Source: an uncultured Alteromonadaceae bacterium
Lineage (GTDB): Bacteria > Pseudomonadota > Gammaproteobacteria > Enterobacterales > Alteromonadaceae
Length of the DNA stretch: 41,473 nucleotides
Assembly (NCBI GenBank): GCA_938085045.1
Contig: CALKGI010000132.1
Coordinates: 1-41,473 of the forward strand
Direction: 5' to 3'
The notes beneath the pieces were generated by a model, which saw only the letters and a program-made list of their open reading frames with translations, did no database searches and had not been told where the DNA came from. Numbering within the stretch: position 1 is the first letter of the stretch; every line of letters starts with the position of its first letter. Below are positions 35,292-41,473 of the stretch, in pieces. Position numbers and translations under genes: made by a program.

Positions 35292-35878
35292 TTTTGTTGG
35301 CCCTTTTTATTATCGACTGTTTGCGGGCGTGATACTCCAACCACCTCAAAAAAGTCATCTTCTCCGGGCCCACGATAGCGTACGCCGTATTTGTTTAGCA
35401 GCTGTAAATGATGATCTTGCAGGTATTCTAAGGCTTTGGTCGACCGGTTAATCATTTTGTATTTACCGGTCGTTTTCCAAAATGATGTTTCAATCTCCAT
35501 ATGTCCGATGTAACCGATGCTATTGGGCCTAACAGTAAATTGCCACAAAGATTCGGTTAAGTTGACATATCCCCGGCCCTGATGCGTTTCAATGATGATT
35601 CGAGACAAACGATAATCGCCCGGAGCCATTGGCAACAACATGTAATTACTGCCTACCCGAAGGTCTTCTTTGGTTAATTCGAAGTTTTTTCTGCCATATA
35701 TACGGATTTTGTATATATCGATATTGGTGTCGACATTAAGCAGCAAATAACCTTGCTTGTTCTTTGCGTAGATTTGAGCACCGCTTTGTATGGACTTTAA
35801 TTTGGTTGCACAGCCGAGCGACATTAACGCCACTAGCATCAATGTCATTAACTTAATGACTGTTTTACGCTTCCTCAT
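35288..35878 (-). CDS. Lipoprotein paired with S9 peptidase, copy A
   Basis: A 196-residue lipoprotein with lipobox SLGC (Cys23) after LMTLMLVALM. It is paralogous to the 192-residue protein: CATKLKSIQ, then GYLLLNVDTNIDIYKIRIYG, then LRVGSNYMLLPMAPGDYRL, then YRGPGEDDFFEV. No family is recognised. The residue after Cys is Ala, so sorting to the outer membrane is expected under the usual +2 rule. It is the first gene of the four-gene operon; the ATG has AAGG eight bases upstream and a promoter lies about 37 bases before it. Confidence 0.83.
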   Translation of the reverse strand: MRKRKTVIKLMTLMLVALMSLGCATKLKSIQSGAQIYAKNKQGYLLLNVDTNIDIYKIRIYGRKNFELTKEDLRVGSNYMLLPMAPGDYRLSRIIIETHQGRGYVNLTESLWQFTVRPNSIGYIGHMEIETSFWKTTGKYKMINRSTKALEYLQDHHLQLLNKYGVRYRGPGEDDFFEVVGVSRPQTVDNKKGQQK

Positions 35879-35914
35879 TATTTTACCTTTATCCTTTTTT
35901 ACTTTTGCGATGGT

Positions 35915-35943
35915 ATTTTACTCAGCGGCTATAACTGTAACAA
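35915..35943 (-). promoter_or_regulatory. Sigma70-type promoter of the lipoprotein/S9 operon
   Basis: On the minus strand TTGTTA (35943-35938), then 17 bases, then TAAAAT (35920-35915). The spacing is ideal and both boxes are close to consensus. It would give a leader of about 30 bases before the ATG at 35878. Confidence 0.55.
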
Positions 35944-35952
35944 AAGGTGAAG

Positions 35953-35976
35953 ACTAACAAAACAACTAACAAAACA
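35953..35976. repeat. Perfect 12-bp tandem duplication
   Basis: ACTAACAAAACA occurs twice in a row, directly upstream of the -35 box of the S9 operon, followed by a partial third copy. It may be a binding site for a regulator of either divergent gene, or simple slippage. Confidence 0.5.
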
Positions 35977-36092
35977 ACTTACTGGCATATTTTATGCTCT
36001 AAGGTATGGTTAACGTATGAATAGCCGTATGATTAACAGTGCTGGTATAGAAAAACGAAGCGGGCATTATCGGCCGCCTACTTGGAGAATAA

Positions 36093-39000
36093 ATGGTGTT
36101 CAATCGCAAAACCTTCACATTATTGAGCTTTATCGTGTCACTTATACTCGTTGGCTGCGGCGGTGGTGGTGACGACAGTGGTGGAGACTCCACGCCACCT
36201 CCCCCGCCTGCGACGAATACCGCTCCGGTAGCCAGTGCAGGCGCTGATCAATCAATTGCTAAAAGCGCCACAGCACTACTCAGTGCCTTCAACAGTGTTG
36301 ACAGCGATGGCAATACCCTAAGCTATCGTTGGAGTATGACTTCAACGCCTTCGGGCAGCACCGCCGTGCTTTCATCTAACAGCAACCTAGAAACGTCTTT
36401 TGTTGCCGACCTTACTGGCACTTATGTGGTTTCATTAGTGGTTAATGACGGTACAATAGACAGCCAAACCGATACTGTAACAATTATTGCCAGTAACCTT
36501 GCCCCCATTGCCGATGCCGGTGACGATATTGTCGCACCCAAAGGCGTACAAATGGTACTTGACGGTTCAGCCAGTCGTGATCCTAATGGCGATTTCATGA
36601 CTTATCAGTGGTTGTTGACAGCAAAACCCAGCGGCAGTAGTCCTGCGTTATCAGATGAAGCAACCAAAACCCCCAAATTTACCCCCGATTTGGTCGGCAC
36701 TTATCAGTTTGACTTGGTGGTAAGAGACGGCGTAATGGGTAGCGAAACCGATTCTATCATTATTGAGGCCACCAACACGGCGCCCGTTGCCAATGCTGGA
36801 GGTGACCGATTTATCAACACCAATATCACCACAGCACTTGATGGCAGTGGCAGTTTCGATGAAAACGGCGATGCGCTGAGTTATCAATGGGCCATAACCG
36901 GCCAACCCAATGGTAGCAACGCCACTTTGGGGGCTAATGGCTCGATGTCACCTGAGTTTACTGCCGACATCGATGGTAATTATGTGTTTAGTTTGATTGT
37001 TTTTGATGGCGAGAAGCAAAGTTTAATTGATACAGTCACATATACCGCCAGTTCGGTATTCATTAATACGGCGCCTGTGGCCAGTGCAGGCGATGATCAA
37101 AGCCAGCCTCGCTCTACGTTGATACAATTAGATGGCAGCGCAAGCCTAGATGTTGATGGTCATTCACTGGTCTATCGCTGGACCTTCAACAATAAACCCG
37201 TGGGCAGCAATGCAATATTGTCGGACCCAACCGCCAGCGAACCCACATTTACCGCCGATATCGCGGGTGAATATCTATTTACTCTGGTGGTTAACGACGG
37301 CCAAATCGACAGTAATATTGACCCGGTAACCATCACCGCCATAGAAGTCGCACCGATTAGCCATGCTGGTACCGACCAAGCAATCAATACAGGCGCTTTA
37401 GCGACACTTGATGGCAGGCTCAGCTTTGATGCCAATAATGACACGCTTATTTATCAATGGCGTTTTGTCAGTAAACCCGCCAACAGTACAGCGGTTTTAT
37501 CTGGTGCAGATACCGTTGCACCAACTTTTATCGTTGATGTAGATGCAACTTATGTTGTCAGCCTTGTGGTCAGTGATGGTCTACTCAGCAGCGAAACCAG
37601 CATAGTAAGCGTTGTTACCTCAACAGTTATCAATAACAGTGTACCGGTAGCCAACGCTGGGCAAAATAAAAGGGTTAACACTGGCGTACAAGTCAGGCTT
37701 GACGCAAGTCAAAGCAGTGATGGCGATGGCAATACACTAACCTATCGCTGGGCCATTTTTACCAAACCAGCCAACAGCAATATCATTTTGTCTGATACCA
37801 AGTCTGTCGCACCAACTTTCACCCCAGATATTGACGGACAATACGCCTTTACTTTGGTGGTTAATGACAGTATTGACGACAGTGATATGGTTGGAGTAAC
37901 CATAACAGCAAGCAACACAGCCCCAATAGCCGATGCCGGTGACAATCAAACCATTCACACGGGCAACCTAGTTTCTCTTGATGGCTCGGGTAGCCAAGAT
38001 AATGAAGGCAATACACTGACCTATGCATGGATTATTTTGGCATCACCCGCAGGCTCTACAGCGAGTTTGTCTAGCTCAGATATTTACAATCCAACATTTA
38101 CCCCTCAAGTTAACGGCGAATATCACATAGGTTTAAGCGTTCACGATGGACGCGAGCAAAGCAGCGAATCAAGAGTCATAATCACCGCATTTGACGCCAC
38201 ACCAATCGCCGATGCTGGCGTTGACCAAACGACTACCGCAAAAATTGAAATCACACTTGATGGCACTAACAGCTCGGATGAAGAAAGCGAAGTTTTGACT
38301 TATCATTGGACTGTTGATTCTCAGCCCAGCGGTAGTTCAGTCAGTTTATCAGCCAGCGAGAGCGACAAACCCACTTTCACGCCAACACTTTTAGGTGATT
38401 ATGTGTTTGCTTTGGTGGTTAATGATGGCCGCCTTGACAGCATCGCCGACACCGTAAGTGTCAGCGTTATAAACACCATACCCGTGGCTAATGCGGGTGC
38501 AGATTTCGACGTGAACCGCACGACAATTGCCACACTTGATGGCAGCAACAGTTTTGATTTTAACGATAGTAGTTTGACCTATCGTTGGATAATGAACTCT
38601 AAACCTGAGGGCAGCACCGCAGTTTTATCAAACAACAATACAGTAAACCCGACTTTCGTTGTTGATATGCTAGGTAGCTATAGCGTCTCTTTAGTGGTTA
38701 ACGATGGTATGGATGACAGCGCATCAAACCAAGTAATTGTTTCTGGCATCAACACCAAACCCACAGCCAGTGCTGGCAACGACCAAACCATCGTCATTGG
38801 TCAAAGCACCACGTTTGATGGTAGCCAAAGTACTGACAGCAACGCAGATTCGTTGACTTACCTTTGGGCAATCGATTCAGATCCGGCCTACAGTAAGGCG
38901 AAAATTACTAACGAAACATCGCCCACCCCATCATTAACCCCTGACGTACCCGGTAACTATGTTTTGTCTTTAACGGTTAACGACGGCGCATTAGATAGCG

Positions 39001-40691
39001 ACCCCGATACCCTCACACTGACCGTCACCAACAGCGCCCCCGTGGCCGATGCAGGGGAAAATCAATCGTTAGATATTAACCAAATAACCAATATGGATGG
39101 CAGCAACAGCTCGGATGCTGAAGGTCACGCCCTAACCTATCAATGGTCGTTCAGCTCAGTGCCACAAAATAGTACTGCGACAATATCAAATGCTTCGACA
39201 GCATTTGCTTCTTTTACACCCGACTTTGGCGGTGATTACCTAGTCTCATTGGTAGTAAATGATGGTTTTACCGACAGTATTGCCGATATTATTACTATAT
39301 CGGTAAGAGATACTCGGCCAACGGCGATGGCTGGAGACGATGTACAAATAACAACTCAATACACAGTTGCACTTGATGGCAGCAACAGTAGTGATCAAAA
39401 CAATTTAGACCTAGAATATTTCTGGTCACTTGTGTCGGCCCCTACTGGCAGCACAGCCACATTGTCTGATGAGAATATTGCTAAGCCCACCTTCAGGCCC
39501 GACACCCAAGGCAGTTATCTAATCAGTCTTGTGGTTAACAATGGGCTGCAAAACAGTGCAGTTGATACAATGCTGATTAATGTAACGTCTTGGATCACCA
39601 ACTCGTTTACTCGCTCAAACTTTATTCTTGATAATGGCACAGGTATATTAACTGACGTCCAGTCAGTCACTCAAACCACGCTCGACAACACCAAATACAT
39701 GGAGATAAAAACCGCGGGCATAGCCAATTACAAGGTCACTATGACCCAAGATGCCATCGATGCTTTAAACAGCCGCCCCAATGCAGCCACCGACTTTCCC
39801 ACAGGAAGCACCATCGCCATTCTCTCCCAAATAGTTGAATTTGGTGAATCCGTCGGTTTCAACACCGACAGTTGCAGCCTAGGTTACTGGCCTCCAGGCT
39901 TCAGCTGCCCGACTGATCAGCAAAAAGTATTGCTACTGCCAATTAATCCAAAAGTAAGCACTAAGACTTGTAACAACACTAGGGGCATTATAGGTTTGAC
40001 GCTCAATGGCGCCTCAATTTATAGCTGGTCAAATGGCACCAGTTATAATGCACAAGGCTCATGGCGTAACATCGCCCCCAAATTTGGTGTGTATGACCTT
40101 GGTGCCTGCTCAGGCCACGCATTGACAGATGGTGACTATCATCACCACAGTTTTTCAAGCTGCTTGCAAAATGAAATTGGCGATAATGGCCAGTCACATT
40201 CACCGATTTATGGTTTCGCCGCCGATGGTTTTCCAGTCCACGGTCCTTATTTTGCCGAGGGCATACTGGCACAAAGTGCTTGGGTGCCCAGAGATTATGC
40301 CGATGTTAACTCGGCGTCGGGTTGCGGCGTTGCCGATGTTCGAAGCTGCCAATTGGTTGATCAGTACGATTTGGGCAAAGGTACTATAGCTGCAACATCC
40401 GGACCCACTACCAACACAAATGTAACCTCCTCATCAGGTAACACCTTTGTCGCCACCACAGGATACTATTTTGAAGATTACTATCACAATTCGTCGATAA
40501 CGGCAAAAGGCGGTGAGAAACTCGACAAACACAACGGACACAATCACGATAACTTTGGTTATCACTACCACATGACGGTAATTAACAACAACGGCGTGCT
40601 GGAGCCAGTGTTCCCCTATACAATCGGCCCCACTTTTTATGGCGAGTTGACACCCGAGGGAATCACAGGAGGTATGTCTAGCTGTCAGTAG
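36093..40691 (+). CDS. Large lipoprotein with twelve PKD-like repeats and a YHYH domain
   Basis: A 1532-residue lipoprotein. The start is set by GGAG five bases before the ATG. The lipobox LVGC is followed by a Gly-rich GGGGDDSGGD and Pro-rich linker. Residues about 43-1166 are twelve immunoglobulin-like PKD/REJ-type repeats of about 93 residues; each begins P[VI]A-x-AG-[DE]-x and contains LDGS-x-S-x-D, TY-x-W and a late Y-x-(F/V)-(S/A)-L-V-V-x-DG. Residues 1167-1532 are a YHYH-type domain with DGDYHHHS, SPIYGFAADGFPVHGPY and GYHYH (1489-1493), plus many cysteines (likely disulfides). It probably holds the YHYH domain away from the outer membrane; the role of YHYH is unknown, and metal binding by its histidines is plausible. 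Confidence 0.88.
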   Translation: MVFNRKTFTLLSFIVSLILVGCGGGGDDSGGDSTPPPPPATNTAPVASAGADQSIAKSATALLSAFNSVDSDGNTLSYRWSMTSTPSGSTAVLSSNSNLETSFVADLTGTYVVSLVVNDGTIDSQTDTVTIIASNLAPIADAGDDIVAPKGVQMVLDGSASRDPNGDFMTYQWLLTAKPSGSSPALSDEATKTPKFTPDLVGTYQFDLVVRDGVMGSETDSIIIEATNTAPVANAGGDRFINTNITTALDGSGSFDENGDALSYQWAITGQPNGSNATLGANGSMSPEFTADIDGNYVFSLIVFDGEKQSLIDTVTYTASSVFINTAPVASAGDDQSQPRSTLIQLDGSASLDVDGHSLVYRWTFNNKPVGSNAILSDPTASEPTFTADIAGEYLFTLVVNDGQIDSNIDPVTITAIEVAPISHAGTDQAINTGALATLDGRLSFDANNDTLIYQWRFVSKPANSTAVLSGADTVAPTFIVDVDATYVVSLVVSDGLLSSETSIVSVVTSTVINNSVPVANAGQNKRVNTGVQVRLDASQSSDGDGNTLTYRWAIFTKPANSNIILSDTKSVAPTFTPDIDGQYAFTLVVNDSIDDSDMVGVTITASNTAPIADAGDNQTIHTGNLVSLDGSGSQDNEGNTLTYAWIILASPAGSTASLSSSDIYNPTFTPQVNGEYHIGLSVHDGREQSSESRVIITAFDATPIADAGVDQTTTAKIEITLDGTNSSDEESEVLTYHWTVDSQPSGSSVSLSASESDKPTFTPTLLGDYVFALVVNDGRLDSIADTVSVSVINTIPVANAGADFDVNRTTIATLDGSNSFDFNDSSLTYRWIMNSKPEGSTAVLSNNNTVNPTFVVDMLGSYSVSLVVNDGMDDSASNQVIVSGINTKPTASAGNDQTIVIGQSTTFDGSQSTDSNADSLTYLWAIDSDPAYSKAKITNETSPTPSLTPDVPGNYVLSLTVNDGALDSDPDTLTLTVTNSAPVADAGENQSLDINQITNMDGSNSSDAEGHALTYQWSFSSVPQNSTATISNASTAFASFTPDFGGDYLVSLVVNDGFTDSIADIITISVRDTRPTAMAGDDVQITTQYTVALDGSNSSDQNNLDLEYFWSLVSAPTGSTATLSDENIAKPTFRPDTQGSYLISLVVNNGLQNSAVDTMLINVTSWITNSFTRSNFILDNGTGILTDVQSVTQTTLDNTKYMEIKTAGIANYKVTMTQDAIDALNSRPNAATDFPTGSTIAILSQIVEFGESVGFNTDSCSLGYWPPGFSCPTDQQKVLLLPINPKVSTKTCNNTRGIIGLTLNGASIYSWSNGTSYNAQGSWRNIAPKFGVYDLGACSGHALTDGDYHHHSFSSCLQNEIGDNGQSHSPIYGFAADGFPVHGPYFAEGILAQSAWVPRDYADVNSASGCGVADVRSCQLVDQYDLGKGTIAATSGPTTNTNVTSSSGNTFVATTGYYFEDYYHNSSITAKGGEKLDKHNGHNHDNFGYHYHMTVINNNGVLEPVFPYTIGPTFYGELTPEGITGGMSSCQ

Positions 40692-40714
40692 GTCGACATG
40701 ACGAAAAACCTAAA

Positions 40715-40742
40715 TTGACAAAAAATGAGCAACAACTATAAA
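40715..40742 (+). promoter_or_regulatory. Sigma70-type promoter before the TonB receptor
   Basis: TTGACA (40715-40720), 16 bases, TATAAA (40737-40742), about 31 bases before the receptor ATG. The -35 is perfect and the -10 has five of six consensus bases. The receptor can therefore be transcribed independently of the upstream lipoprotein gene. Confidence 0.6.
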
Positions 40743-40773
40743 TTAGTAACAGGCAAAAATTAACAGGCGGCGC

Positions 40774-41473
40774 ATGAGTATGCGATTAAACCTTCAACTA
40801 CAAGCCGCCAGTTATGCCAAAAACCTGCTTATACCTCTGGCCTTTGCGGCATCCAACGTCGATGCAAATGACGATAATATCGACCTTTTCTCCCTTGAAC
40901 TTGAACAGCTTTTAAATGTAGAAGTCACTACAGCCGTTAAAAAATCGCAAAAACTCTCTAATGCGCCTTCTATTGTCACAGTCATCACAGCCAATGAAAT
41001 TCGCCGTATGGGTGCCGACACGCTCACCGATGTATTAACCTCAGTGCCTGGGTTCACCCCAGTCAACCAATTGAAAAGTGATCGCTTGATGGTAGTTCGG
41101 GGTTTAAGCCTAAAAGACGGTGTTTTGGTGCTAATAGATGGGGTTACAGTCAACGATGCCTTTGACGGCAGCTTTGACTTTTATCAGCGTCCGGTTGACG
41201 ACATAGAACGCCTTGAAGTCATACGTGGCCCGGGCTCTGCGCTTTATGGTGGTTATGCTGTTTCGGCTATCATTCATATTTTGACTAAAAAAGCAGATGC
41301 TGACAACAACACCTCTAATAACTACAGTTTACAACTAGGAGGTGGCTCATTTTCAAGGCGACAATTATCGACCAACATGGCACAAACGTTTTTGGGGTTG
41401 TCACAACCGTTGAATATCGCAGCCAGTTTTAGCTACCTCGACAGCAAAGGCGACAAGTTAACTGTCAAACAAG
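40774..41473 (+). CDS. TonB-dependent outer-membrane receptor, 3' end outside window
   Basis: An open frame of at least 233 codons running off the window. After a short leader (ending near FAASNVDAN) comes LFSLELEQLLNVEVTTAVKK, the usual opening of a large group of TonB-dependent receptors, then the plug domain: SNAPSIVTVITANEIRRMGA, DTLTDVLTSVPGF, VVRGLSLKDGVLVLIDGV and IERLEVIRGPGSALYGGYAV. The plug is complete and the first barrel strands (LQLGGGSFSRRQL) follow. Cargo cannot be inferred from this part. The ATG at 40774 is the likeliest start; an ATG two codons later is possible. It follows the YHYH lipoprotein by 82 bases. Confidence 0.93.
   Translation, partial: MSMRLNLQLQAASYAKNLLIPLAFAASNVDANDDNIDLFSLELEQLLNVEVTTAVKKSQKLSNAPSIVTVITANEIRRMGADTLTDVLTSVPGFTPVNQLKSDRLMVVRGLSLKDGVLVLIDGVTVNDAFDGSFDFYQRPVDDIERLEVIRGPGSALYGGYAVSAIIHILTKKADADNNTSNNYSLQLGGGSFSRRQLSTNMAQTFLGLSQPLNIAASFSYLDSKGDKLTVKQ

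Noticed and set aside
36651..37958. Minus-strand frames inside the PKD-repeat gene
   Set aside because: Shadow frames produced by the repetitive codon pattern of the repeats.
1..41473. CRISPR arrays, tRNA or rRNA genes, riboswitches
   Set aside because: No regularly spaced repeats, cloverleaf-like sequences or conserved rRNA segments were noticed on reading; a covariance-model scan was not possible.

Overview
The window looks like chromosomal DNA of a marine gammaproteobacterium, most likely an Alteromonadales/Alteromonadaceae relative. The grounds are moderate GC, Shine-Dalgarno-driven starts, a ppnN gene followed by xni, a DUF3192 protein, propeller-type sensors and many exported proteases and lipoproteins. 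The lineage is an inference from gene content. No rRNA, tRNA, CRISPR array, integrase or intact insertion sequence was seen. Both ends cut a gene: a diguanylate cyclase on the left and a TonB-dependent receptor on the right.

Layout. Positions 1-6963 are core-like and all on the plus strand: GGDEF cyclase, nucleotide nucleosidase ppnN, flap endonuclease xni, a short-chain dehydrogenase, a DUF3192 membrane-anchored protein and a large HDOD-like protein. Positions 6964-16070 are accessory. They hold a minus-strand pair, a papain-like putative cysteine protease and a DNA/RNA non-specific endonuclease-like protein, followed by a CAP-domain secreted protein. Next come about 2 kb littered with gene fragments, including a 92-bp near-identical partial copy of a nearby hydrolase gene. 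The stretch ends with an exported metallo-beta-lactamase-fold protein, an alpha/beta hydrolase and a HipB/HipA-type toxin-antitoxin pair with a palindromic operator.

Positions 16074-18255 are a tightly packed LytS/LytTR two-component operon led by two tiny membrane proteins. A small fibronectin-III-like exported protein lies divergent from a subtilisin-family protease (S8) with GGFIWGT repeats at its C terminus. After a clear terminator comes a 1061-residue propeller/Y_Y_Y sensor that ends in a degenerate GGDEF domain. Positions 24825-28730 carry an unknown anchored protein and a 1001-residue hybrid histidine kinase fused to a receiver and an AraC-type DNA-binding domain.

Positions 28895-35878 are the most distinctive part. 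A two-gene module, an outer-membrane-type lipoprotein plus an exported S9 serine peptidase with Sel1 repeats and an extra C-terminal domain, occurs twice in tandem. It forms one four-gene operon with overlapping or abutting genes, a recognisable promoter and a terminator. Divergent from it is a 1532-residue lipoprotein with twelve PKD-like repeats and a YHYH domain, followed by a TonB-dependent receptor with its own sigma70-type promoter.

Overall, the right two thirds read as cell-envelope and extracellular processing with sensing: two S9 peptidases, one S8 protease, lipoproteins, a TonB receptor and three sensor systems. The left accessory part reads as a recombination-prone stretch with possible effector or defence-like genes. 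Function statements for unrecognised genes are inference.
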